Part shown: positions 1-6,026 of the stretch, piece after piece
Layout: every line of letters starts with the position of its first letter
Position numbering within the stretch: position 1 is the first letter of the stretch
The notes under the pieces: model-generated
Seen by the model: the letters and a program-made list of their open reading frames with translations, nothing else
Databases searched by the model: none
What the model was told of the DNA's origin: nothing
Assembly (NCBI GenBank): GCA_035551935.1
Contig: DASZMJ010000611.1
Coordinates: forward strand, 1 to 28,115
Source of the DNA: DASZMJ01 sp035551935
GTDB lineage: Bacteria > Planctomycetota > Planctomycetia > Isosphaerales > Isosphaeraceae
DNA: 28,115 bases
Reading direction: 5' to 3'
Translations under genes and position numbers: made by a program

Positions 1-2
1 CC

Positions 3-26
3 GAGTGCTGAGTGCTGAGTGCTGAG
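3..26. repeat. Single arm of GTGCTGA tandem repeat family
   Basis: Three tandem copies of the 7-mer GAGTGCT followed by GAG. The same 7-nt tandem forms both arms of the inverted repeat at 22613-22714. Only one arm is present here; the other may lie outside the window. It lies about 65 nt past the stop codon of the minus-strand gene at 93-587, again a gene 3' end. Confidence 0.8.
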
Positions 27-38
27 GCTCCCGGGTGC

Positions 39-62
39 CACGGGTTCGACCTCGAACCCGTG
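39..62. repeat. Perfect palindromic hairpin, CACGGGTTCG family
   Basis: Arms CACGGGTTCG and CGAACCCGTG are separated by the 4-nt loop ACCT. The same arms recur at 27605-27628 with loop GCCT, and an imperfect copy with loop AAAA is at 857-880. It lies 30 nt beyond the stop of the minus-strand gene at 93-587, so it could end that transcript, but no T-tract follows. Confidence 0.85.
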
Positions 63-92
63 CGGAGTTGGCGATGCCCGGAGGGGACCCGA

Positions 93-587
93 TCAGGCGT
101 CCGAAGGCGGGGGCGGGTCGGGCGCGACCGGCCGCCAGGGATGCCGGGCCGCGTCCTCGTATTTCCGCCTCAGCCCGGCGTGATACGCGGCCAGGGCCCG
201 CCGCTCCTCCACCCGTCCCTCGGCCTTCCCGATCACCTCCCGCACGTCCTCGACCGATTTCACGTCATAGGCCCGACCCATACACATCGATAACATCTTA
301 ATATAGTCGAAATCGAAATTCTCCATCTTCAGTCCCAGCGCCCGAGCGGCCGGGCCGTCGATCGTCGATCGGCCGTCCGGCGCGAGGATCGACCGGGCCA
401 TGGCGGCGATCCGGGCGTGGGGCACGGCCTCGAGCTCGACCTGCCGTTGCTGCGCCGCGTGCTGATCGGCGCGGCGTCGGAAGTCGTCGGCGCGGAGCCT
501 CAGCTGCGAGCCGCTCATGCTGAGGGCGACCACGGCGACCAGGATCATCAGCGTCCGCAATCGCCACTGGAGCCGGATGCGAGTCAT
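93..587 (-). CDS. Hypothetical membrane-anchored protein, 164 aa
   Basis: I do not know a function. The N-terminus (MTRIRLQWRLRTLMILVAVVALSMSGSQ) has basic residues followed by one hydrophobic helix at about residues 9-26. This RLRTLMILVAVVAL pattern is common at the start of small planctomycete proteins. The rest is soluble, charged and mostly helical (about residues 30-145). It ends in a segment with AAYHAGLRRKYEDAARHPW and a Pro-rich tail (DPPPP), also a familiar planctomycete arrangement. It is probably held in the membrane by the single helix. The start has a weak GAGGA about 10 nt upstream. It stands alone on the minus strand, with repeats beyond its stop. Confidence 0.75.
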   Translation of the reverse strand: MTRIRLQWRLRTLMILVAVVALSMSGSQLRLRADDFRRRADQHAAQQRQVELEAVPHARIAAMARSILAPDGRSTIDGPAARALGLKMENFDFDYIKMLSMCMGRAYDVKSVEDVREVIGKAEGRVEERRALAAYHAGLRRKYEDAARHPWRPVAPDPPPPSDA

Positions 588-960
588 GGCCGCGGTCCTC
601 GGATCGGAGCCGTTCCCGATCGGTTCGCTCGAGACTCCTCGGAGGGCAGGGCGATCCCTGCCTCCTCACTCCTGAAAGGACGAAGCGGGAGGGCCCCTTA
701 TTCGGCCGATCCCGGCCGACCCTCAAGGTGGCCGGGACGCTTTTCGAGCAGCAGGGCGACGGCGCGTCCGAGACTCTGGTACAAATCCGCAAGGAGCCGG
801 CCTCTTGCCTTACCGGGACGTTGCCCGCCCTTCACCGACCCGAAGGGCAAGAGAGCCACGGGTTCGAAAACGAACCCTGGCACCCGGAGACAGTCCGCGC
901 GGGACTTTGGTACAACCCGGGGAGATGATCGGTCGGATCCGCGTGGGGGCACATCCTCCG
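588..960. other. Intergenic region with short hairpins and a repeated 13-mer
   Basis: No convincing gene. It separates the minus-strand gene at 93-587 from the plus-strand thioesterase. It holds a GC-rich imperfect hairpin at about 641-662 (GGAGGGCAGGG / CCCTGCCTCC), the imperfect palindrome at 857-880, and two copies of GACTYTGGTACAA (773-785 and 903-915). The TACAA parts could be -10-like, but no matching -35 element is visible. Confidence 0.6.
857..880. repeat. Imperfect copy of the CACGGGTTCG palindrome
   Basis: CACGGGTTCG, loop AAAA, then CGAACCCTGG. The right arm differs from the perfect copies (CGAACCCGTG) at its outer end, so only the inner 7-8 pairs of the stem are retained. Confidence 0.65.
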
Positions 961-1362
961 ATGAAGACGACGCCGAAGGCGGGGATGGTGGCCGAGGAGC
1001 GGCTGACGGTCGGGCCGGAGAACCGGATCAGCTTCGCCGACGCGCGGATGCCGCCGGTGCTGGCGACGCCGTGGCTCGTGGCGCACCTGGAGTACGCGGC
1101 GCGCAAGGCGATCGACCCGTGCCTGGAGGACTCCGAGCGGAGCGTCGGCACGTACGTCGAGGTCGAGCACCTGGCGCCGGTGCCGGAGGGCCTGACCGTC
1201 ACCTGCCGCGCCCGCGTCATCCACGTCGACGGCCCGGTCGTCACCTTCCAGGTCGAGGCGCACGACGGCCTCGAGCCCGTCGCCCGCGGCCTGCACCGCC
1301 GCCGCGTCATCGACGTCGACCGCTTCGCCCGCCGCGTCGAGCGGAAGCGTCCGGGGGGGTGA
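961..1362 (+). CDS. FlK-like hotdog-fold thioesterase, 133 aa
   Basis: A small single-domain hotdog thioesterase that aligns along its whole length with the fluoroacetyl-CoA thioesterase FlK family. The three FlK catalytic residues (Thr42, Glu50, His76) have counterparts at Thr36 (VLATPWL), Glu44 (AHLEYAA) and His70 (VEHLAP), with identical spacing of 8 and 26. The VEAHDG and RRRVIDVDRF segments also match the family. The likely reaction is acyl-CoA hydrolysis in the cytoplasm; the substrate cannot be read from sequence, and the Phe lid that gives FlK fluoroacetyl selectivity is not evident. The start at 961 gives the family's usual length. An in-frame ATG at 925 would add 12 unlike residues. 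Neither has a good ribosome binding site. Family is firm; specificity is open. Confidence 0.88.
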   Translation: MKTTPKAGMVAEERLTVGPENRISFADARMPPVLATPWLVAHLEYAARKAIDPCLEDSERSVGTYVEVEHLAPVPEGLTVTCRARVIHVDGPVVTFQVEAHDGLEPVARGLHRRRVIDVDRFARRVERKRPGG

Positions 1363-1535
1363 GCCGGGCCGGGGATAAGTTTCTGGAAATCGCGGAGCTT
1401 TTCTTTCGAGGGTCCGACGCCCTTTTTCCGTAGGATCATCTTGAGTTGAGCCGATCGGCCGGCGCCGCCGGGGTGGGTCTCCCGGGGTCGCGGGCACCGC
1501 GGTCGGCCCCGTGGGAAAGAAAGGGAGGTCGGACG

Positions 1536-2606
1536 ATGGCTCGATGGGCCTTGGCCGCCGCGCTGGCGGCGTGGATCGGCGGGCAGTTCTCCGGGGGAAT
1601 GGCCTTCGCCCAGAACCAGGGCCAGGCCAAGGCCAAGGCCCCGGCCAAGCCGGCGACGACGGCCCCGGCCGACGACCCGGACGCGGACGACGAGGAGACC
1701 CCGAAGGCCCAGCCCAAGCCCAGGGTCGCCGACACGGCCCCGAGCCCCGACGCCAAGGCCAAGGTCGCGGCGGCCAAGAAAGCCGACCCGAAAGCCAAGA
1801 CCAAGGCCACGACCGCCGGCAAGTCCGCCACGACCACGGCCAAGAACGCGACCAAGGCCAAGACCCCGGCCAAGAAGGCCGACCCGAAGGCCAAGAAGGC
1901 CCCGTCGCGCCAGATGGAGCAGGCGCGCAAGACCGTCGAGAAGCGGCGGGCGGCGACCAAGGCGCGGGCCGAGGCCGAGCACCGTCGGCAGGCCGAGGAG
2001 CGCGACCAGCAGATCAAGCTGCTCGAGCTGGAGCTCAAATTGGCCCAGGAGCGCGGCGCCGAGCAGGCCGAGCTGGCCCGCATCCAGGCCGACATCGTCC
2101 GCCAGCAGACGATGCTCCAACTCGCCCAGCTCGAGCTGGCCAAGATCAACGCCCTCTTCAACCCAGGGGCCGCCGCCGCCCCGACGGCCGACGGCTCGCA
2201 GTTCGCCGTCGCCGGCGCGCTCCAGGTCGCCACGAACCAGGACGCCTTCGGCGCGGTGAACACGACGGCCAAGGTCCAGGCCGGCGACGGGACGATATAC
2301 ACGCTCGACTTCACCGGCCGCGACGACCTCCGCGCCCAGGCCCTCCGCCTCAACGAGCGCGAGGTGCTCGTCGCCGGGACGTTGCGGGTCGTCCGCGCCG
2401 CGGGCGCCCCGTCGAGCAAGGTCCTCGTCGTCGCCAGCGTCGGAGACCTCGCCCAAGAGCAGCGCCGCCTGGCCGGCATGGGCGGGTTGGGGCAGGGATT
2501 CGGACAGGGGGCCGTGGGGTCCCCGGTTCCCGGCGTGCCGTCTCAGGTGCCGGTCCCCGGCGTGGGCGGGGTCGGCGAGTTCCCGGTCAATCCTGGCTTC
2601 CCCTGA
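1536..2606 (+). CDS. Secreted Lys/Ala-rich coiled-coil protein, 356 aa
   Basis: I do not recognise a named family. Residues 1-25 form a signal peptide (MARWALAAALAAWIGG...GMAFA, likely cleaved before QNQGQ). Residues about 28-125 are low-complexity, rich in Ala, Lys, Pro and Thr (AKAKAPAKPATTAP, KKADPKAKK), resembling histone H1-like tails. About 125-210 is a long charged coiled coil (ERDQQIKLLELELKLAQE). About 230-320 is a compact domain that contains DGTIYTLDFTGRDDLRAQAL and ends in VLVVASVGDL. The tail is Gly/Pro/Val-rich. The start is fixed by GGGAGGTC 6 nt upstream and by the signal peptide; an upstream in-frame start at 1446 would bury that signal. It probably acts in the periplasm or at the cell surface. 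The basic region could bind an anionic polymer, but that is inference. Confidence 0.85.
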   Translation: MARWALAAALAAWIGGQFSGGMAFAQNQGQAKAKAPAKPATTAPADDPDADDEETPKAQPKPRVADTAPSPDAKAKVAAAKKADPKAKTKATTAGKSATTTAKNATKAKTPAKKADPKAKKAPSRQMEQARKTVEKRRAATKARAEAEHRRQAEERDQQIKLLELELKLAQERGAEQAELARIQADIVRQQTMLQLAQLELAKINALFNPGAAAAPTADGSQFAVAGALQVATNQDAFGAVNTTAKVQAGDGTIYTLDFTGRDDLRAQALRLNEREVLVAGTLRVVRAAGAPSSKVLVVASVGDLAQEQRRLAGMGGLGQGFGQGAVGSPVPGVPSQVPVPGVGGVGEFPVNPGFP

Positions 2607-2712
2607 TCCGACGCGGCCCCCGCCCCCGGAACATGTCCTAGGATCTTCACGGCGGCCGCGCGGCCGGGATCGCGCGGCGGCCGTTGGGGGCGGCGACCAT
2701 GCCGGGCGGGCC

Positions 2713-3966
2713 TTGCGAGCATCGCGGCGGCGGGACGATCGGGGGACCGGGCGGGACGAGCCCATCGTCGTCGACGCGGCCTCGGCCGGGCAGGCCGACC
2801 GGCTGACGTTCGACGACCCGGCGGTCGAGGCGGAGTATCGCGCCGACTACTACGCCAGGACGCTGGGCCACATCCGACTCTCCATGGTCCTGGGCATGTC
2901 CCTGTACGCCCTCTGGGGGCTGGTCGACTGGTACACCGTCCCCGAGGCGGTCGCGCGGACGTGGGTCATCCGCTACGCCCTGGCCTGCCCGGTGACGCTC
3001 GCCGCGCTGGGGCTGTCGTACACCCGGTGGTTCGAGCGGTGGATGACGCCGGCGCTGACGTTCGTCTCGGCCGTCGGCGGCTTCGGGATGGTGGCGATCG
3101 TGGCGGAGTCGGGCCCCCTGGGGCACCTCCAGTTCTACGCCGGGTTGATCCTCTGCGCGATGTTCTTCTGCACCTGCCCCGGGCTCGGCTTCCGCGCCAC
3201 GACGATCATCGTCTGGGCCGACCTGATCGCGTATGAGGCCGTCGCCCGGCTCGACCCGACGGCGACGGCGGAGGTGCTCCTGAACAACACGATGTTCCTC
3301 GTGGCGACCAACGCGCTGGCGATGATGACCTCGTTCGCCCTCGAGCGCCAGGCGCGGGCCGACTTCCTCCATCGGAAGATCATCGGCGAGCAGACCGCCG
3401 CGCTCCGCGCCGCCCTGGGCGAGGTCGAGGCGCGGCGGGCCGAGGCCGAGCACGCCTCGAGGACCGACCCCTTGACCGGCCTGGCCAACCGCCGCCACTT
3501 CTTCGACGTCGCCGCGGCGGCCGGCGCCCGGGAGGCGATCATCCTGCTGGACGTCGACCACTTCAAGGCGATCAACGACCGCTTCGGCCACGCCGTCGGC
3601 GACCGCGTCTTGCAGGCGATCGCCGACCGCATCCGCGCCAACGTCCGCCCCGGCGACGTGGCCTGCCGGTTCGGCGGCGAGGAGTTCGCCGTCCTGTTGC
3701 CCGGCGCCGACCTGGGCGCCGCGGCGACCGTCGGCGAGCGGCTCCGCACCGGCATCGAGGCCGCCGCCGTCGAGACCGACGCCGGCCCCCTCGGCGTGAC
3801 CGTCAGCGTCGGCATCGCCACCGAGCCCGGCCCGTCCCCCTCCCCCCGCGCCGACCTCGACGCCCTCATCGACCGCGCCGACCGCGCCCTGTATCAGGCC
3901 AAGCACCACGGCCGCAACCGCGTCCGCCTCTGGCACCCCGACGACGCCCTCGCCCAGGTGCCTTGA
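2713..3966 (+). CDS. Membrane GGDEF protein, probable diguanylate cyclase, 417 aa
   Basis: An N-terminal region with about five or six hydrophobic helices (about residues 55-215) acts as a membrane sensor of no named type that I recognise. A short coiled linker (about 218-253) leads to a GGDEF domain (about 254-410). The active-site loop is GGEEF at 321-325. The allosteric I-site RxxD is present as RPGD at 312-315, five residues before the loop as in feedback-inhibited cyclases. DVDHFKAINDRFGHAVGD supplies the metal- and substrate-binding residues. It should make cyclic di-GMP from two GTP and be inhibited by its product. No EAL or HD-GYP domain is present. The start is uncertain: TTG at 2713 keeps all helices, while the first in-frame ATG at 2884 would cut into the first helix. 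Confidence 0.9.
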   Translation: MRASRRRDDRGTGRDEPIVVDAASAGQADRLTFDDPAVEAEYRADYYARTLGHIRLSMVLGMSLYALWGLVDWYTVPEAVARTWVIRYALACPVTLAALGLSYTRWFERWMTPALTFVSAVGGFGMVAIVAESGPLGHLQFYAGLILCAMFFCTCPGLGFRATTIIVWADLIAYEAVARLDPTATAEVLLNNTMFLVATNALAMMTSFALERQARADFLHRKIIGEQTAALRAALGEVEARRAEAEHASRTDPLTGLANRRHFFDVAAAAGAREAIILLDVDHFKAINDRFGHAVGDRVLQAIADRIRANVRPGDVACRFGGEEFAVLLPGADLGAAATVGERLRTGIEAAAVETDAGPLGVTVSVGIATEPGPSPSPRADLDALIDRADRALYQAKHHGRNRVRLWHPDDALAQVP

Positions 3967-3990
3967 ACCCGGGACCACCGTCGGCCCCGG

Positions 3991-4221
3991 CTAGCGCAGC
4001 TCGCGGTAGGTCTCGATCCCCTGCCAGAGCACGAAGGCGCCGCCGAGGACGAACATGATGTCGAGCAGGATACTCGTCCGACCGAACGGGATGCCCAGGA
4101 TCGCATCCAGCAGGAAGATCAGGGTGACCAGCCCGGCGACCGCCAGGGAGAGGTAGCAGAGGATCTTCTCGGTCTCCATCGACAGGGCGCTCCGGTCGGT
4201 CGTGCTCGGGAACCGTGTCAT
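3991..4221 (-). CDS. Small two-helix membrane protein, 76 aa
   Basis: Function unknown. Two hydrophobic segments are visible (about residues 21-41, ILCYLSLAVAGLVTLIFLLDA, and 50-67, ILLDIMFVLGGAFVLWQG), joined by a short loop containing GIPFGR. The C-terminus is short and charged (ETYRELR). It converges with the GGDEF gene, 24 nt away. An internal start at 4176 (METEKI...) would remove 15 polar residues and keep both helices; neither start has a strong ribosome binding site. Confidence 0.72.
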   Translation of the reverse strand: MTRFPSTTDRSALSMETEKILCYLSLAVAGLVTLIFLLDAILGIPFGRTSILLDIMFVLGGAFVLWQGIETYRELR

Positions 4222-4284
4222 AACTCTACCACACCGGCCGTCCCCGGTGGACCTCGTGGCGGTGGATCGGGCAAGATAGAAAAT

Positions 4285-4728
4285 CTAGGATACCTGAATG
4301 GGGATGGTCTTGGGCCGCTCGGCCTGAAGCTTGGGCAGGCGGATATGGAGGACGCCGAGGCTGGCCTCGGCGCGGGCGGCGTCGGCGTCGACGTCGGCGC
4401 CCAGGTCGATCTCGCGGAGGAACGGGCCGGCGGGGCGCTCGGTCCGGCCCCGGCCGCGGGCGGCGGTGGCCGTCGGCTCGGCGGCGCGCTCGCCGCGGAG
4501 GGTCAGGGTCTGGCCGGTGACGGCGACCTCGACGGCCGACGGGTCGACGCCGGGCAGGTCGACCCAGAGGCCGATCTCCTCGGGGGTCTCGTACAGGTCC
4601 ACCGCCGGGCTCCAGATCCCGGGGGCGGCGTGGCCGGGGCCCGGGCCGCGGTAGCGGTCGATGAGCCGATGCAGCTCGTCCTGGAGGGCGTGGATCGGCA
4701 CGGCGGCGAAGTCGCGGGGGCGGGGCAT
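4285..4728 (-). CDS. Hsp20/alpha-crystallin small heat shock protein (third in operon)
   Basis: A small ATP-independent holdase of 147 aa. The N-terminal arm contains ALQDELHRLIDRY. The alpha-crystallin domain runs from about 45 to 135 (PAVDLYETPEEIGLWVDLPGVD ... LTLRGER ... GVLHIRLPK). The C-terminal IxI/V motif is IPI. The start at 4728 is chosen because GGAG lies 8 nt upstream; a GTG three codons earlier is possible. It is the last gene of a three-gene sHsp operon, 46 nt after the middle gene. An Arg-rich Ala/Thr insertion (about residues 85-98) is unlike its two neighbours. Confidence 0.93.
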   Translation of the reverse strand: MPRPRDFAAVPIHALQDELHRLIDRYRGPGPGHAAPGIWSPAVDLYETPEEIGLWVDLPGVDPSAVEVAVTGQTLTLRGERAAEPTATAARGRGRTERPAGPFLREIDLGADVDADAARAEASLGVLHIRLPKLQAERPKTIPIQVS

Positions 4729-4774
4729 GACAAGCACTCCGGAGGTCGTCTCGGCTCGACTCGGCGCGACGGGT

Positions 4775-5212
4775 TCAGTGCGCCTGGACCTCGATGCGGC
4801 GCGTGCGGGCGCGCTCGGCCTTGGGTAACGTCAGGCGGAGCACGCCGTTGGCCAGCTCGGCGGTAATCTTGGCCCGTTCGACCTCGTCGCTGAGGATGAA
4901 CGAGCGGCGGAAGGCGGCGACGCGCGACTCCTCATGCAACGGCCGCGCCCCCTCGGGCCAGGGGGGGCGGACCTCGGCCCGGAGCTCCAGCACGTTGTCC
5001 TCCAGGACGACGCTCAGGTCGTCGCGGGCGACGCCCGGCAGGTCGGCCTCGAGGATCAGGCCCTCGGGGGCCTCGTGGATGTCGATCGGCGGGGTCTGGC
5101 AGGTCGCCCCCGGCACCGGGGCCGGCCCGGCCGCCGGCGCCGAGGGGGCTCTGGCCAACTCCGGCGGTGGCTCGCCGATGGCAACGCGGATCAATTGCGG
5201 CTGCAAGCTCAT
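4775..5212 (-). CDS. Hsp20/alpha-crystallin small heat shock protein (second in operon)
   Basis: 145 aa. The N-terminal arm is Ala/Pro-rich (about 15-38) and lacks the usual DxFxxL-type helix. The alpha-crystallin domain covers about 40-138 (PIDIHEAPEGLILEADLPGV, LELRAEV, FRRSFIL, NGVLRLTLPKAE). The C-terminal anchor is IEV. Its ATG at 5212 overlaps the TGA of the upstream sHsp gene in an ATGA, so translation is probably coupled. The divergent N-terminal arm suggests it could control oligomer size or co-assemble with its neighbours; that is inference. Confidence 0.93.
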   Translation of the reverse strand: MSLQPQLIRVAIGEPPPELARAPSAPAAGPAPVPGATCQTPPIDIHEAPEGLILEADLPGVARDDLSVVLEDNVLELRAEVRPPWPEGARPLHEESRVAAFRRSFILSDEVERAKITAELANGVLRLTLPKAERARTRRIEVQAH

Positions 5213-5676
5213 CCCTCGCGCCCTCCTCCGGGGCCGACGGGCGCCGGGCTCACGGCGATGCGACGGGGCATGGCCTCCTCGGCCTTGGGCAGCTCGACGG
5301 TCAGGATGCCGTCGCGGAACCCCGCCGTGACGCGGGACCCATCGACGTGTTCCGGCAACGTGACGGTCCGGGCCCAGCGGCCGAAGTACCGCTCCTGCCG
5401 CCGATAGCTCTCGTCGGCGACCCCCTCGGGCCGCTTCCGCTCCCCTCGCAGCGTCAGGGTCTCGCCGGTCAGCGACAGGTCGAGCGCCTCCGGCTCCAGG
5501 CCCGGCAGTTCCGCGGTCAGCACGTAGCGGTCGCCGGTATCATACAGGTTGATCGCCGGGAAGTGACGCGAGAGCCGCCAATTCTGGAGCGGTTCGAGCG
5601 TCTCGAACAGCCGGCCGACCTCGCGCTGGAGGTCGCCGAAGAGGTCCAGACCCCGCTGCCATTGCCCGCCGCTCAT
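5209..5676 (-). CDS. Hsp20/alpha-crystallin small heat shock protein (first in operon)
   Basis: The most typical of the three. The N-terminal helix is QREVGRLFETLEPL. The alpha-crystallin domain is at about 40-142 (AINLYDTGDRYVLTAELPGL, LTLRGERKRPEG, FGRWARTVTLPEHVD, DGILTVELPKAEE). The C-terminal IxV motif is IAV. The start at 5676 (MSGGQWQRG) has GGGAGG 8 nt upstream. An in-frame ATG at 5733 with GGGGAG 5 nt upstream would add 19 residues and is a real alternative. It is followed by the second sHsp gene with a 4-nt overlap. I see no CIRCE element upstream. Confidence 0.93.
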   Translation of the reverse strand: MSGGQWQRGLDLFGDLQREVGRLFETLEPLQNWRLSRHFPAINLYDTGDRYVLTAELPGLEPEALDLSLTGETLTLRGERKRPEGVADESYRRQERYFGRWARTVTLPEHVDGSRVTAGFRDGILTVELPKAEEAMPRRIAVSPAPVGPGGGREG

Positions 5677-5890
5677 CGTCCACGCCTCCCGCGCCCTTCC
5701 GACTCCATCGTCGAATTGTGTAGCAGCGGCCATGCCAACTCCCCCCGGTCCCAAGATGGCAGGGCCGGAACCGTTTCGCAAGTCTTTTCTCTTCGGCCAT
5801 TTATGCGGGGCGAATCGGTCGACGATCCGGTGTCGTTGCCATGTCGCTGCGGGGAGTCCTGAAAAAATGGCAGTCCGGGGCACGATCCAT

Positions 5891-5919
5891 ATGGCAGTCG
5901 GGGTCGACCCGACTGCCAT
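5891..5919. repeat. 12-bp perfect hairpin ATGGCAGTCGGG
   Basis: Arms ATGGCAGTCGGG and CCCGACTGCCAT with a 5-nt loop. A further direct copy of ATGGCAGTC lies just upstream (about 5868-5876). It sits in the spacer between the giant gene and the sHsp operon, both on the minus strand. It has no T-tract on either side. Confidence 0.85.
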
Positions 5920-5935
5920 CGTGACAGCTCCGTTT

Positions 5936-5961
5936 GTAGGGCCCGCTCTTGCGGACCCTAC
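5936..5961. repeat. 11-bp hairpin GTAGGGCCCGC
   Basis: Arms GTAGGGCCCGC and GCGGACCCTAC with one mismatch and a TCTT loop. Second of three hairpins in a row after the end of the giant surface protein gene. Confidence 0.8.
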
Positions 5962-5971
5962 GAGGATCGTC

Positions 5972-6006
5972 GGGTGGCTGGGGCCTCGACGTTGAGGCCC
6001 GGCCAC
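5972..6006. repeat. Hairpin of the GGGTGGCTGGGGCC family
   Basis: An imperfect inverted repeat (GTGGCTGGGGCCTC against GAGGCCCGGCCAC). It begins 21 nt beyond the stop codon of the giant gene. The 14-mer GGGTGGCTGGGGCC recurs at the hairpin at the window's right end (28059-28072). It may shape the 3' end of the giant transcript. Confidence 0.75.
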
Positions 6007-6026
6007 CTCGACGGACAGGCCGCGCC

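Noticed and set aside
857..880. tRNA T-arm suggested by GGTTCGAA
   Set aside because: No acceptor, D or anticodon arms surround it; it belongs to the CACGGGTTCG palindrome family.
5734..5880. CIRCE or other known heat-shock operator before the sHsp operon
   Set aside because: No TTAGCACTC-N9-GAGTGCTAA match; only loose AT-rich -10-like words were seen.
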